A stretch of DNA of 64,000 nucleotides, taken from assembly GCF_025751575.1 (NCBI RefSeq), contig NZ_JAOWLA010000002.1:186001-250000 (forward strand), read 5' to 3'. The position numbers and the translations under genes are program-made. Position 1 is the stretch's first letter, and each line of letters starts with the position of its first letter. Positions 1 through 11,989 of this stretch are shown piece by piece. This DNA is from Albidovulum sediminicola. GTDB taxonomy: Bacteria; Pseudomonadota; Alphaproteobacteria; Rhodobacterales; Rhodobacteraceae. Under the pieces are notes generated by a model. That model saw only the letters and a list, made by a program, of their open reading frames with translations. It was not told the origin of the DNA and ran no database searches.

Positions 1-803
1 CGGGCGACCATGTCGGCGCGCTCGCCATGTCCGAGGCCGGGGCGGGCTCCGACGTCGTCTCGATGAAACTGCGGGCCGAGAAGCGCAACGGCTACTACGT
101 GCTGAACGGCACCAAGTTCTGGATCACCAACGGCCCGGACGCCGATACGCTGGTCGTCTACGCCAAGACCGACCCGGATGCCGGGTCCAAGGGCATCACC
201 GCCTTCATCGTCGAAAAGACCATGAAGGGCTTCTCGACCTCGAAGCATTTCGACAAGCTCGGCATGCGCGGCTCGAACACGGCCGAACTGGTATTCGAGG
301 ATGTTGAGGTGCCCTTCGAAAACGTGCTGGGGACCGAAGGCAAGGGCGTGCGCGTCCTGATGTCGGGGCTCGACTACGAACGGGTCGTGCTGTCTGGGAT
401 CGGCACCGGGATCATGGCCGCCTGCCTTGACGAGATCATGCCCTACCTCGCGCAGCGCAAGCAGTTCGGCCAGCCGATCGGCAGCTTCCAACTGATGCAG
501 GCCAAGATTGCCGACATCTACACCAAGATGAACTCTGCCCGCGCCTATGTCTACGAGGTCGCCCGCGCCTGCGACCGGGGCGAGGTCACCCGCCAGGACG
601 CGGCGGCCTGCGTGCTTTACGCCTCGGAAGAGGCGATGACGGTCGCGCATCAGGCCGTGCAGGCCATGGGAGGTGCGGGCTTCATGAACGAAACCCCCGT
701 CTCTCGCATCTTCCGCGATGCGAAACTCATGGAGATCGGCGCGGGGACAAGCGAGATCCGTCGCATGCTGATCGGGCGGGAGCTGATGGGGGCGATGGGG
801 TGA
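1..803 (+). CDS. ivd: Isovaleryl-CoA dehydrogenase (5' end cut by window edge)
   Basis: Acyl-CoA dehydrogenase that oxidises isovaleryl-CoA to 3-methylcrotonyl-CoA in leucine breakdown, passing electrons to ETF. The frame is open from base 3 to the left edge, so the N-terminal third is missing. Visible are the FAD/substrate loop MSEAGAGSD, the WITNG motif and the C-terminal helical domain. The Glu in [10 protein letters not shown] matches the position of the catalytic base in isovaleryl-CoA dehydrogenases. The ending is typical for the family ([16 protein letters not shown]). Followed in the region by mccB, mccA, mvaB and liuC, which supports the leucine assignment over other short-chain acyl-CoA dehydrogenases. 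Confidence 0.9.
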   Translation, partial: GDHVGALAMSEAGAGSDVVSMKLRAEKRNGYYVLNGTKFWITNGPDADTLVVYAKTDPDAGSKGITAFIVEKTMKGFSTSKHFDKLGMRGSNTAELVFEDVEVPFENVLGTEGKGVRVLMSGLDYERVVLSGIGTGIMAACLDEIMPYLAQRKQFGQPIGSFQLMQAKIADIYTKMNSARAYVYEVARACDRGEVTRQDAAACVLYASEEAMTVAHQAVQAMGGAGFMNETPVSRIFRDAKLMEIGAGTSEIRRMLIGRELMGAMG

Positions 804-830
804 TGCGCGGTCGCGACGGCCGGATAGCAG

Positions 831-855
831 AAAGGCGCGCCCGGCAGGCGCGCCT
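831..855 (-). terminator. Stem-loop terminator between convergent ivd and ompW
   Basis: A perfect 9-bp inverted repeat (833-841 with 847-855, 5-base loop) lies in the 80-base gap between two convergent stop codons. Read on the minus strand it is followed by a short T run (TTTC), so it best serves ompW, but it may act in both directions. Confidence 0.6.
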
Positions 856-883
856 CGTTCGGACCCTTGAACGGGTCTGCGTC

Positions 884-1477
884 CTAGAACTTCATCACGT
901 AGGACATGCCGAAGACGACCGGGTCGATGTTGACCGTGCCGATCGGGGTGCCGTTCAGCGACACGTCGCTGTCGATGTCCATCCAGCGCACCTCGGTCCG
1001 CAGTGCGCCCTTGTCGGAAACCGCGACATCGAAGCCCGCCTTCACCGCCAGACCGAAGGAGTCGTCCAGCTTCACGTTGCCCAGTGCGGATTTCTCGCTG
1101 AAGAAGGTGGTGTAGTTGAGACCGGCGCCGACGAAGGGCGTGACCTTGCCCGCGGTCGGGATGTGGTAGACGAGCGAGAGGGTGGGCGGCAGGTGCTTCG
1201 TGCTGGCGGTGCCGACGCCCGCGATCGTCGCGGTATGCTCGAAGGGCGTGGCGGCCAGAAGCTCGATGCCGACGTTGTTCCAGGGGAAGTATTCCACGGT
1301 AATGGTCGGGCGCAGGTCGTTGTCGACCGAGGTCGCCGCGCCGGCCAGAAGCCCGTTGTCGTCCTTGGGCGACACCCAGCCAAGGCCGAAGCCCACGGTC
1401 CAGTCGCCAGCGGACTGGGCGAAGGCCGGAGCCGCGGTCGCGAGGGCGATCAGGGCGGATGCAAGGGTCAGTTTCAT
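884..1477 (-). CDS. ompW: OmpW-family outer membrane protein
   Basis: Small eight-stranded beta-barrel porin, 197 residues. The start at 1477 gives a clean signal peptide (MKLTLASALIALATAAPAFA, cleavage before QSAGDW) and has a GGAGA ribosome site. The body shows alternating beta strands, a VTPFVGAGLNY strand typical of OmpW, and a C-terminal phenylalanine required for barrel assembly. It sits on the opposite strand between ivd and mccB, which are usually neighbours in leucine operons. An FNR-like box lies upstream (1536-1549). OmpW proteins are linked to hydrophobic-compound uptake and anaerobic adaptation; the substrate here is unknown. Confidence 0.85.
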   Translation of the reverse strand: MKLTLASALIALATAAPAFAQSAGDWTVGFGLGWVSPKDDNGLLAGAATSVDNDLRPTITVEYFPWNNVGIELLAATPFEHTATIAGVGTASTKHLPPTLSLVYHIPTAGKVTPFVGAGLNYTTFFSEKSALGNVKLDDSFGLAVKAGFDVAVSDKGALRTEVRWMDIDSDVSLNGTPIGTVNIDPVVFGMSYVMKF

Positions 1478-1535
1478 AATACGTCTCTCCGTTATGTCGC
1501 GCGGCGGCTGACTAGCATTGCTGCAGTGCAGCGCG

Positions 1536-1549
1536 TTGATGCAGGTCAA
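1536..1549 (-). promoter_or_regulatory. FNR/FnrL-like box upstream of ompW
   Basis: TTGATGCAGGTCAA matches TTGAT-N4-ATCAA at nine of ten conserved positions. Its centre lies about 65 bases before the ompW start. A GCTAGT hexamer about 28-33 bases downstream of the centre on the minus strand is near the place of a -10 element for class II activation (box at -41.5). The box also lies upstream of the divergent mccB, so it could affect either gene. Confidence 0.5.
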
Positions 1550-1637
1550 CTTCCACAAAGCCGTCCCCGCCCGCCGGGGGCCTGTTGCGCATTCGCCACG
1601 CGCGTGATGCGCCTTCCCGTAGATCCGAGGTGATCCC

Positions 1638-3242
1638 ATGCGCCTGACCTCCTCCGTCCTGCCCACCTCCGACACCTTCCGCACCAACCGCGCGGCGCAT
1701 GAGGCGATGCTGGCGACCGTGGCTGAGGCCGCCGCCCTCGCCGCCGCCGGTGGCGGCGCCAAGGCGCTCGCCCGCCACACCGCGCGCGGCAAGATGCCGC
1801 CGCGTGAGAGGGTGGCGAACCTGCTCGACGCGGGCTCCCCGTTCCTCGAAATCGGCGCCACAGCGGCCCATGGCATGTATGACGGCGCCGCGCCCTCCGC
1901 CGGGTTGATCGCCGGGATCGGCCGCGTCCATGGGCAAGAGGTCATGGTGGTCGCCAACGACGCCACCGTGAAGGGTGGTACCTACTACCCGATGACGGTG
2001 AAGAAACACCTGCGTGCGCAGGAGATCGCCGAGCAGAACCATCTGCCCTGCGTCTACCTCGTGGACTCTGGCGGCGCCAACCTGCCCAACCAGGACGAGG
2101 TCTTCCCCGACCGCGACCATTTCGGCCGCATCTTCTTCAACCAGGCGCAGATGAGCGCGAAGGGCATCCCCCAGGTCGCCGTCGTCATGGGGTCTTGCAC
2201 GGCCGGCGGCGCCTATGTGCCGGCCATGTCCGATGTCTCGATCATCGTGAAGGGCCAGGGGACGATCTTCCTGGCCGGTCCCCCGCTCGTGAAGGCCGCA
2301 ACCGGCGAGGTCGTCAGCGCCGAGGACCTGGGCGGCGGCGACGTGCATACGCGCCTTTCGGGTGTCGCCGACTACCTGGCCGAGGATGATGCCCACGCGC
2401 TGGCGCTTGCCCGCCGCGCCATCGCCAACCTTAACCGCCAGCGCCCCGGAACCGTCGCCTGGCAAAGCCCGGAAGATCCGGCCTACGACCCGGAAGAGAT
2501 CCTGGGCCTGGTTCCGGGCGACCTGCGCACCCCCTACGATATCCGGGAGGTCATCGCCCGCATCGTCGATGGCTCCCGCTTCGACGAGTTCAAGGCGCGC
2601 TTCGGTGAAACGCTGGTGACGGGCTTCGCCCATGTCGCGGGCTGTCCCGTCGGCATCGTCGCCAACAACGGCGTCCTCTTTTCGGAAAGCGCGGTCAAGG
2701 GCGCGCATTTCGTCGAACTCTGTTCCCAGCGCGGCGTGCCCTTGGTGTTCCTCCAGAACATCACCGGCTTCATGGTCGGCCGGAAGTATGAGAACGAAGG
2801 CATCGCCCGCCATGGGGCCAAGATGGTCACCGCCGTCGCAACCACCTCTGTCCCGAAGATCACCTGCCTCGTCGGCGGCTCCTTCGGCGCGGGCAATTAC
2901 GGCATGGCCGGGCGCGCCTATTCCCCCCGCTTCCTCTGGACCTGGCCCAACAGCCGCATCTCGGTCATGGGGGGCGAACAGGCGGCGGGCGTCCTGGCGA
3001 CCGTCCGGCGCGAGGGGATCGAACGGGCCGGAGGCACCTGGTCGCCCGAGGAGGAAGCCGAGTTCAAGCGCCCCACGATCGAGATGTTCGAGGAACAGTC
3101 GCACCCGCTCTATGCCTCGGCCCGCCTTTGGGACGACGGCATCATAGACCCGCGCCGCACGCGCGAGGTCCTCGCGCTCTCGCTCTCGGCGGCGCTGAAC
3201 GCGCCGATCGAGCCCACCCGCTTCGGCGTCTTCCGGATGTAA
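1638..3242 (+). CDS. mccB: Methylcrotonyl-CoA carboxylase beta subunit (carboxyltransferase)
   Basis: Carboxyltransferase half of methylcrotonyl-CoA carboxylase, which makes 3-methylglutaconyl-CoA in leucine degradation; 534 residues, normal for the family. The N-terminal acyl-CoA binding half has [26 protein letters not shown] and [15 protein letters not shown], hallmarks of MccB as opposed to propionyl-CoA carboxylase. The C-terminal carboxybiotin half has the [33 protein letters not shown] region. The start at 1638 follows a GAGGTG ribosome site. It heads the run mccB-mccA-gst-mvaB-liuC and may have its own promoter in the ompW intergenic region. Confidence 0.95.
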   Translation: MRLTSSVLPTSDTFRTNRAAHEAMLATVAEAAALAAAGGGAKALARHTARGKMPPRERVANLLDAGSPFLEIGATAAHGMYDGAAPSAGLIAGIGRVHGQEVMVVANDATVKGGTYYPMTVKKHLRAQEIAEQNHLPCVYLVDSGGANLPNQDEVFPDRDHFGRIFFNQAQMSAKGIPQVAVVMGSCTAGGAYVPAMSDVSIIVKGQGTIFLAGPPLVKAATGEVVSAEDLGGGDVHTRLSGVADYLAEDDAHALALARRAIANLNRQRPGTVAWQSPEDPAYDPEEILGLVPGDLRTPYDIREVIARIVDGSRFDEFKARFGETLVTGFAHVAGCPVGIVANNGVLFSESAVKGAHFVELCSQRGVPLVFLQNITGFMVGRKYENEGIARHGAKMVTAVATTSVPKITCLVGGSFGAGNYGMAGRAYSPRFLWTWPNSRISVMGGEQAAGVLATVRREGIERAGGTWSPEEEAEFKRPTIEMFEEQSHPLYASARLWDDGIIDPRRTREVLALSLSAALNAPIEPTRFGVFRM

Positions 3243-3256
3243 GCCGATGGCCCATC

Positions 3257-3313
3257 CTTCCTTCTTCTTTTCGCTAAATATCCCCGGGGGTCCGGGGGCA
3301 GGCAGCCCCCGGC
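3257..3313 (-). repeat. Intergenic hairpin-plus-tail repeat, copy 1
   Basis: Read on the minus strand: an 8-bp perfect stem (3293-3300 with 3306-3313, 5-base loop), then ACCCCCGGGGATATTT and a purine-rich tail AAGAAGAAGGAAG. The same layout recurs at 49184-49240 and, in looser form, at 42364-42419. It fills most of the mccB-mccA gap, antisense to both genes. Function unknown; a transcript-end or processing element is possible. Confidence 0.6.
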
Positions 3314-3338
3314 CGCGCGCCAATCCAGAGGTCCGCTG

Positions 3339-5263
<1,925 letters not shown>

Positions 5264-5267
<4 letters not shown>

Positions 5268-5926
5268 CACCCCGCCTTCATCATGTGCCCTTCTCGCGCT
5301 CCTTCCGCGTGCTCTTTCTGCTCTGCGAAATGGGGATCGATCCGGAGATCGTGGAATACTCCATCACCGACGGATCGCTCCGCCATCCCGACTACATGGG
5401 CAAGTCGCTGGCCGGACGCGTGCCCGCGCTGGAGATTGACGGCATCACGATGAGTGAGAGCGGCGCCATCACCGAATACCTCTGCGAGACCCGAGCGAGC
5501 CATGGCCTTGGCCGGGCCGTGGGTCACCCCGAACGCCCCGCGTTCCTCGAATGGGTGCATTTCGCCGAGACGCAGGGGCATCTGATCGCCAATCTCAACC
5601 TGCAATGGGTGTTTCTGCGCGATCCCGCGACACGGTCGAAGACGCTTCTGAAGCTCGATACCATGCGGCTGGAACTGACATTGCGCACCGTCGAGGCGCG
5701 TCTGACTGGTCGGGACCATATCCTGTCCGGGGGTTTTTCGGGCGCTGACACGATGCTGGTCTACAACCTCTTGGCGGCGGCCTATTTCGTCCGGCTTGAT
5801 CCGTTCCCGGCGATCCGCGCCTATCTGGCGCGGGTGGGCGCGCGGCCGGGCTTCGTCCGGGCGCGGGAACTGGACGGGCCGCAGAAGTTCTATGACCGGG
5901 ATTTCTACGAGGTGGCCAATGCCTGA
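5264..5926 (+). CDS. Glutathione S-transferase family protein in the leucine operon
   Basis: A 220-residue soluble protein with a GST fold. The N-terminal thioredoxin-like half has SFRVLFLLCEMGIDPEIVEY, the cis-proline region GRVPALEIDG and the glutathione-binding SESGAITEYL. The C-terminal half is helical. It overlaps mccA by 4 bases and mvaB by 8, so it is co-translated with the leucine genes. GST-like genes at this place occur in related bacteria, but their role in leucine breakdown is not established. No substrate can be inferred. Confidence 0.85.
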
Positions 5927-6791
5927 GTTCGTCGAGATCGTCGAAATGGGGCCGCGTGACGGGCTCCAGAACGAAAAGCGCCTGATCCCGACCGAAGAAA
6001 AGATCGCGCTGATCAATGCGCTGAACCGGGTGGGCTTCCGCCGGATCGAGGTGGCCAGCTTCGTCTCCCCGAAATGGGTTCCGCAGATGGCCGACAGTGC
6101 CGCGGTGATGGCGGGCATGACGCGTGCCCCGGGTGTGCGCTACATGGCGCTGACGCCTAACCTCAAGGGCTACGAGGCCGCCCGCGCCGCCCGCGCGGAC
6201 GAGGTCGCGATCTTCGCCTCCGCCTCGGAGGGGTTCTCGAAGGCCAACCTCAACTGCACGATCGCCGAAAGCCTGGAACGCTTCCGCCCGGTGGCGGAGG
6301 CCGCGCGCGCCGACGGGATCGCGCTGCGTGGCTATGTTTCGGTGGTCACGGATTGTCCCTACGACGGCGCCGTGGCGCCGCAGGCGGTCGCGCGGGTGAC
6401 GGCGGAGCTGCGCGAGATGGGATGTCACGAGGTCAGCCTCGGTGACACGATCGGTCAGGGGCGCCTGGAACGGGTGGATGCGATGCTTTCGGCGGTGCTG
6501 GAAGAGATGCCGGCAGACCGTTTGGCCGGGCATTATCACGACACGGCCGGTCGGGCGCTGGCGAATATCGAGGTGTCGCTGGCGCGGGGCCTCCGGGTCT
6601 TCGACGCGGCGGTGGGGGGGCTGGGGGGCTGTCCCTATGCCCCCGGCGCCGCCGGAAACGTCGCGACCGAGGCGGTTGCTGCACGGCTCGGCGCGCTGGG
6701 CTATGACACCGGGCTCGACCCCGCGCTTCTGGCCGCCGCGGCGGCAATGGCGCGGGCGATGCGGAGCGGACAGGAAGGAACGGCGGAATGA
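5919..6791 (+). CDS. mvaB: Hydroxymethylglutaryl-CoA lyase
   Basis: Cleaves 3-hydroxy-3-methylglutaryl-CoA to acetyl-CoA and acetoacetate, the last step of leucine degradation. 290 residues. The start at 5919 (MPEFVEIVEMGPRDGLQNEK) begins at the conserved TIM-barrel opening; the GPRDGLQNE motif binds metal and substrate. EVASFVSPKWVPQMAD and the C-terminal GLGGCPYAPGAAGNVATE signature, with its catalytic cysteine and glycine-rich loop, are intact. Overlaps gst by 8 bases and liuC by 4. Confidence 0.94.
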   Translation: MPEFVEIVEMGPRDGLQNEKRLIPTEEKIALINALNRVGFRRIEVASFVSPKWVPQMADSAAVMAGMTRAPGVRYMALTPNLKGYEAARAARADEVAIFASASEGFSKANLNCTIAESLERFRPVAEAARADGIALRGYVSVVTDCPYDGAVAPQAVARVTAELREMGCHEVSLGDTIGQGRLERVDAMLSAVLEEMPADRLAGHYHDTAGRALANIEVSLARGLRVFDAAVGGLGGCPYAPGAAGNVATEAVAARLGALGYDTGLDPALLAAAAAMARAMRSGQEGTAE

Positions 6792-7570
6792 ACGAGACCA
6801 TCACCATCGACTGCGACGCGCGCGGTGTCGCGCGGCTGACCTTGAACCGCCCGGCCAAGCACAACGTCCTGTCCGCCCAGATGATCGCCGAACTGACCGA
6901 CGCGGCCGAACGGCTGGGCCGGGACCCGGCGGTGCGGGTGATCGTGCTGGCGGGGGCGGGCGAAAGCTTCTGCGCCGGGGGCGACCTTGGCTGGATGCGC
7001 GCGCAGATGGAGGCCGATGCTGCGACCCGCGCGCGTGAGGCGACGAAGCTTGCCATGATGCTCCAGGCGCTCAACACCTGCCCGAAGCCCCTGATCGGGC
7101 GCGTCCACGGCAACGCCTTTGGCGGCGGCGTCGGCATGATGTCGGTCTGCGATGTGGCCATCGGCGTGCCGGGCGCCCGTTTCGGCCTGACGGAGACGCG
7201 GCTGGGCCTCGTCCCGGCGACGATCGGCCCCTATGTGCTTGCCCGCATGGGCGAGGCGAAGGCGCGGCGGGTCTTCATGTCCGGGCGCCTTTTCGGCGCG
7301 CAGGAGGCCGTCGCGCTGGGCCTGCTGGCCCGTGTCGTCGACCCCGCCGATCTTGACGCCGCGATCGAGGACGAAGTCGTCCCCTATCTGTCCTGCGCCC
7401 CCGGCGCGGTGGCGGAGGCCAAGGCGCTTGCGCGCAGGCTCGGCCCGCCCATCGACGCGGCGATCATCGCCGAGACGATCGGGGCGCTTGTCCGCCGTTG
7501 GGAGGGCGACGAGGCGCAAGAGGGAATCGCGGCTTTCTTCGAAAAGCGCCCGCCCGCCTGGAAGTGCTGA
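6788..7570 (+). CDS. liuC: Enoyl-CoA hydratase family protein, probable methylglutaconyl-CoA hydratase
   Basis: A 260-residue crotonase-fold protein. AGESFCAGGDLGWM forms the first half of the oxyanion hole and HGNAFGGGVGMMSVCDVAI the second. GLTETRLGLVPATIGPYV carries the family's catalytic glutamates. In this operon the expected reaction is hydration of 3-methylglutaconyl-CoA to HMG-CoA, the step between MccAB and MvaB; that specificity is inferred from context. The start overlaps the mvaB stop (ATGA). Last gene of the leucine unit. Confidence 0.88.
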   Translation: MNETITIDCDARGVARLTLNRPAKHNVLSAQMIAELTDAAERLGRDPAVRVIVLAGAGESFCAGGDLGWMRAQMEADAATRAREATKLAMMLQALNTCPKPLIGRVHGNAFGGGVGMMSVCDVAIGVPGARFGLTETRLGLVPATIGPYVLARMGEAKARRVFMSGRLFGAQEAVALGLLARVVDPADLDAAIEDEVVPYLSCAPGAVAEAKALARRLGPPIDAAIIAETIGALVRRWEGDEAQEGIAAFFEKRPPAWKC

Positions 7571-7656
7571 CGGAATCGGTCAGGCCGGACCCGCGCCGCC
7601 GCGCGAATGCTGCGCTGCGGCACGGCTGCGACATTTTCCGCGAAATCGACCATCTT

Positions 7657-7675
7657 GCGGGTTTTGCCCGCTTTT
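7657..7675 (+). terminator. Small stem-loop with T run after liuC
   Basis: GCGGG-TTTTG-CCCGC followed by TTTTA, about 90 bases after the liuC stop and before the nuo promoter. The stem is only 5 bp, so termination would be partial. Confidence 0.4.
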
Positions 7676-7702
7676 ACGGATAGGCCGGAGCGCTGCCCTT
7701 GG

Positions 7703-7731
7703 TTGACCCGGCCATGGCGGGGGAGTAAACG
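7703..7731 (+). promoter_or_regulatory. Predicted housekeeping-sigma promoter of the nuo operon
   Basis: TTGACC, a 17-base spacer and TAAACG, placed about 55 bases before the nuoA start. The -35 matches the consensus at five of six positions and the -10 at about four (TAnAnT weak at the end). No other good hexamer pair was seen in the 215-base gap. Confidence 0.5.
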
Positions 7732-7785
7732 GCTCAGAAGCCACAAGCCGCAGGCGCTTTGTCGCCGCGAAGAAGGAGCCGCCCC

Positions 7786-8675
<890 letters not shown>

Positions 8676-8685
8676 GGGGGTATCC

Positions 8686-9288
8686 ATGACTGCTGCTCTT
8701 CAGGAACTCGCCGCCCATATCGAGATCAAACGCCCGAACGAGGTCGTCGCCACCGAGATCGCCTTTGGCGAGTTGAACGTGACCGTGACGCTTTCGGGCA
8801 TCGTGGAGTTCGTCGAGTTCCTCCGCTCCGACCAGAACTGCCGGTTCTCGACCCTTGTCGACATCACCGCCGTGGACCACCCGGAACGCCCCGCGCGCTT
8901 CGATGTGATCTACCACTTCCTGTCCATGTACCGGAATCACCGCATCCGCGTGAAACTGGCCGCGCGCGAAGACGACATGGTGCCTTCGATCACCCCGGTC
9001 CACGTCTCGGCCAACTGGTTCGAGCGCGAGGTGTTCGACATGTTCGGCATCCTCTTCTCCGGTCATCCGGACCTGCGGCGCATCCTGACCGACTACGGTT
9101 TCCGCGGCCATCCACTGCGCAAGGATTTCCCGACCACCGGCTATACCGAAGTCCGCTACGACGAGGCCGAGAAGCGCGTGGTCTATGAACCGGTCAAGCT
9201 GGTCCAGGACTACCGCCAGTTCGATTTCATGAGCCCGTGGGAGGGTGCCCAGTACATCCTTCCGGGTGACGAGAAGGGTGCGAAGTGA
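8686..9288 (+). CDS. nuoC: NADH-quinone oxidoreductase subunit C
   Basis: The 30-kDa peripheral-arm subunit, 200 residues, separate from NuoD as in alphaproteobacteria and mitochondria rather than fused as in E. coli. The signature [39 protein letters not shown] is intact. It ends with the usual EWEGAQ-like tail ([15 protein letters not shown]). A GAGGGGG ribosome site precedes 8686. The stop overlaps the next start as TGATG. Confidence 0.95.
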   Translation: MTAALQELAAHIEIKRPNEVVATEIAFGELNVTVTLSGIVEFVEFLRSDQNCRFSTLVDITAVDHPERPARFDVIYHFLSMYRNHRIRVKLAAREDDMVPSITPVHVSANWFEREVFDMFGILFSGHPDLRRILTDYGFRGHPLRKDFPTTGYTEVRYDEAEKRVVYEPVKLVQDYRQFDFMSPWEGAQYILPGDEKGAK

Positions 9289-9518
9289 TGTGGGACATCC
9301 TTTCGCCCGCAAATATCGGCATCCTGATAATGGCCGCGTTCTTGGTCATATTCCCGTTCTGGAAGCTCTTGCCAAAGTTCGGGATTTCAAAGTGGATATC
9401 GCTTTCGCTCTTGATCATTCCGATGTCGGGATTCATTGCCTTAGTCCTTCTTTGGATACTAGCCTTGTCCGAGCCGAAAGCCGCCGAGACAGAGCATGGG
9501 GGTGGGGCAACGACATGA
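9288..9518 (+). CDS. Small membrane protein of unknown function between nuoC and nuoD
   Basis: 76 residues starting [13 protein letters not shown], with two clear hydrophobic segments (about 9-26 and 37-58) and a charged tail ([16 protein letters not shown]). The start is coupled to nuoC through TGATG. The base composition differs from both neighbours: codons ATA, TTA, CTA and TCA appear here but are rare in nuoC and nuoD. It is not one of the 14 core Nuo subunits and I recognise no family. It may be a recently acquired or fast-evolving accessory gene. Confidence 0.65.
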   Translation: MWDILSPANIGILIMAAFLVIFPFWKLLPKFGISKWISLSLLIIPMSGFIALVLLWILALSEPKAAETEHGGGATT

Positions 9519-9555
9519 TGTACGGCGATTTTCACCGCACCGGAGGCGCTGCGTG

Positions 9556-10770
9556 ATGGACGGCAATTTCAATGACGCCCTGACCGGCGAACAGCAGATC
9601 CGCAACTTCAACATCAACTTCGGTCCCCAGCACCCGGCCGCGCACGGCGTGCTGCGCCTCGTGCTGGAGCTTGACGGCGAGATCGTGGAGCGTGCCGACC
9701 CCCATATCGGCCTTCTGCACCGCGGCACCGAAAAGCTGATGGAAAGCCGCACCTACCTGCAGAACCTGCCGTATTTCGACCGCCTCGACTATGTGGCGCC
9801 GATGAACCAGGAACACGCCTGGTGCCTGGCCATCGAAAAGCTGACAGGCACCGTGGTGCCACGTCGCGGGCAGCTGATCCGGGTGCTTTACTCGGAAATC
9901 GGGCGCATCCTGAACCACCTGCTGAACGTCACCACGCAGGCGATGGACGTGGGCGCGCTGACGCCGCCGCTCTGGGGCTTCGAAGAGCGTGAAAAGCTCA
10001 TGGTCTTTTACGAACGCGCCTGCGGCGCGCGGCTTCACGCCGCGTATTTCCGCCCCGGCGGCGTCCATCAGGACCTGCCCGAGGACCTGATCGACGATAT
10101 CGAGGAATGGGCGACCGCCTTCCCCAAGGTGCTGGACGATATCGACGGCCTCCTGACCGACAACCGTATCTTCAAGCAGCGCAACGCCGATATCGGCATC
10201 GTCCATGAACAGGACGCGCTCGACTGGGGCTATTCGGGCGTCATGGTTCGCGGATCGGGCATGGCCTGGGACCTGCGCCGCGCGCAGCCCTACGAATGCT
10301 ACGACGAGTTCGACTTCAAGATCCCGGTCGGCAAGAACGGTGACTGCTACGACCGCTACCTCTGCCGCATGGCGGAGATGCGGGAGAGCACGTCGATCAT
10401 CCACCAGGCGATCGCCAAGCTGCGGGAACCTGCGGGCAAGACCGACGTGATGGCGCGCGGCAAGATGTCGCCGCCGAAGCGGGGGGAGATGAAGCGCTCG
10501 ATGGAGGCGCTTATCCACCACTTCAAGCTTTACACCGAGGGTTTCCACGTGCCCTCGGGCGAGGTCTATGCCGCCGTCGAGGCGCCTAAGGGCGAATTCG
10601 GGGTCTACCTCAAGTCCGACGGGTCCAACAAACCTTACCGCGCCAAGATCCGCGCGCCCGGCTACCTGCACCTCCAGTCGCTCGACTGGATGGCCAAGGG
10701 CCACATGTTGGCCGACGTCGCCGCGATCATCGGCACCATGGACGTCGTGTTCGGGGAGATCGACCGCTGA
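9556..10770 (+). CDS. nuoD: NADH-quinone oxidoreductase subunit D
   Basis: The 49-kDa peripheral subunit that forms the quinone pocket with NuoB; 404 residues. It starts [35 protein letters not shown], where the GPQHPAAHG loop holds the quinone headgroup histidine. HRGTEKLME, the [10 protein letters not shown] region and the C-terminal [10 protein letters not shown]-type ending ([11 protein letters not shown]) are conserved. The start at 9556 follows GGAGG. Followed by a TGATG-coupled small frame. Confidence 0.95.
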   Translation: MDGNFNDALTGEQQIRNFNINFGPQHPAAHGVLRLVLELDGEIVERADPHIGLLHRGTEKLMESRTYLQNLPYFDRLDYVAPMNQEHAWCLAIEKLTGTVVPRRGQLIRVLYSEIGRILNHLLNVTTQAMDVGALTPPLWGFEEREKLMVFYERACGARLHAAYFRPGGVHQDLPEDLIDDIEEWATAFPKVLDDIDGLLTDNRIFKQRNADIGIVHEQDALDWGYSGVMVRGSGMAWDLRRAQPYECYDEFDFKIPVGKNGDCYDRYLCRMAEMRESTSIIHQAIAKLREPAGKTDVMARGKMSPPKRGEMKRSMEALIHHFKLYTEGFHVPSGEVYAAVEAPKGEFGVYLKSDGSNKPYRAKIRAPGYLHLQSLDWMAKGHMLADVAAIIGTMDVVFGEIDR

Positions 10771-10928
10771 TGCCCGACCTGACGATCAACCTCTGGACGC
10801 TGATCCTCGGCGCGGCCTCTGGCCTTGCCGCGGTCTTCGGCGCCCGGGCGGGAAATCGTCTTGTCATGGGGGCCATCATCGGCGCCATCACCGCTGCAAT
10901 CCTGACTATCGCCAGGGGATACATCTAA
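10770..10928 (+). CDS. Small two-helix membrane peptide between nuoD and nuoE
   Basis: A 52-residue frame ([20 protein letters not shown] ... ARGYI) coupled to nuoD by TGATG and ending 3 bases before the nuoE start. It is almost wholly hydrophobic: two predicted helices (about 7-24 and 31-48) joined by GARAGNR. The tight packing with no other use for the DNA, and codon use like the neighbours, support a real gene. Function unknown; no family recognised. Confidence 0.6.
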   Translation: MPDLTINLWTLILGAASGLAAVFGARAGNRLVMGAIIGAITAAILTIARGYI

Positions 10929-10931
10929 GTC

Positions 10932-11957
10932 ATGCTCCGCCGCCTTCACAAAGAACAGCCTGCCTCCTTCGAATTCACGCCCGCGAACCTCGCCTGGGCG
11001 AAGGGGCAGATCACCAAGTACCCGGAGGGCCGCCAGGCCAGCGCGATCATCCCGCTGCTGTGGCGCGCGCAGGAGCAGGAGGGCTGGCTGAGCCGTCCGG
11101 CGATCGAGCATGTCGCGGACATGCTTGGCCTGGCTCATATCCGGGCGCTGGAGGTTGCGACCTTCTACTTCATGTTCCAACTGCAACCCGTTGGCACTGT
11201 TGCGCATATCCAGATCTGCGGCACCACGTCCTGCATGATCTGCGGGGCGGAGGAGCTGATCTCGGTCTGCAAGGAACGCATCGCGCCGACCCCGCACACG
11301 CTGTCCGCTGACGGCAAGTTTTCCTGGGAAGAGGTTGAGTGCCTGGGCGCCTGCACCAACGCGCCGATGGCCCAGATCGGTAAGGACTATTACGAGGATC
11401 TGACGGCTTCGAGCCTCAACCGCCTCCTGGACGAGATGTCGGGCGGTCGTGCGCCGGTGCCGGGGCCGCAGAACGGGCGTTATGCGTCCGAGCCGCTGAA
11501 GGGGCTGACCTCGCTCAAGGATCACGACGCGGGCAAGGCGCAGTACAACGCCTCCGTCCAGCGGGCGGTGGACCTGCGCGACGGGATCAAGCGCATTGAC
11601 GGGACCGAGGTTCCGCTGCTGACGCCCTGGCTTGGCAAGGCCGCAAAGCCGGCCAAGGCCAAGGCGGAAAAGCCCGCTGCAGCCGCGGCGCCCGCGTCGG
11701 CCCCGGCGCAAAAGCCCACTGGGCTTGCAGCCGCGCGTGACGGAGGGGCGGACGACCTGAAGCGCATCAAGGGCGTCGGCCCGAAGCTGGAGGCCCTTCT
11801 GCATGGGCTCGGCTATTTCCACTTTGACCAGATCGCGACCTGGACAGCGGCAGAGGTCGCCTGGGTCGATGACAACCTCGAAGGGTTCAAGGGCCGGGTC
11901 AGCCGCGACAACTGGGTCGCGCAGGCCAAGGCGCTTGCCGAAGGCGGAAAGGACTGA
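10932..11957 (+). CDS. nuoE: NADH-quinone oxidoreductase subunit E with C-terminal HhH module
   Basis: The 24-kDa [2Fe-2S] subunit (cluster N1a) of the NADH module. Residues 1 to about 165 are the thioredoxin-like NuoE domain, with cluster ligands in CGTTSC and CLGAC. At 341 residues it is about twice the usual length. An Ala/Lys/Pro-rich linker (about 215-265) leads to a helix-hairpin-helix-like module at 274-341 ([17 protein letters not shown] ... [15 protein letters not shown]). The same module ends the next gene product. Its role in complex I is unknown; protein or nucleic acid contact is possible. Confidence 0.93.
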   Translation: MLRRLHKEQPASFEFTPANLAWAKGQITKYPEGRQASAIIPLLWRAQEQEGWLSRPAIEHVADMLGLAHIRALEVATFYFMFQLQPVGTVAHIQICGTTSCMICGAEELISVCKERIAPTPHTLSADGKFSWEEVECLGACTNAPMAQIGKDYYEDLTASSLNRLLDEMSGGRAPVPGPQNGRYASEPLKGLTSLKDHDAGKAQYNASVQRAVDLRDGIKRIDGTEVPLLTPWLGKAAKPAKAKAEKPAAAAAPASAPAQKPTGLAAARDGGADDLKRIKGVGPKLEALLHGLGYFHFDQIATWTAAEVAWVDDNLEGFKGRVSRDNWVAQAKALAEGGKD

Positions 11958-11989
11958 GGGAACTGATTTAGGCCCGTCGGGGGCGGGAA

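Noticed and set aside
800-1633. 277-codon plus-strand frame over ompW
   Set aside because: Antisense to a porin with a clear signal peptide and ribosome site; its product has no domain.
9515-9556. 13-codon frame ([13 protein letters not shown]) between the small membrane gene and nuoD
   Set aside because: Overlaps both neighbours at the stop/start, but is too short to judge; it may only aid translational coupling.
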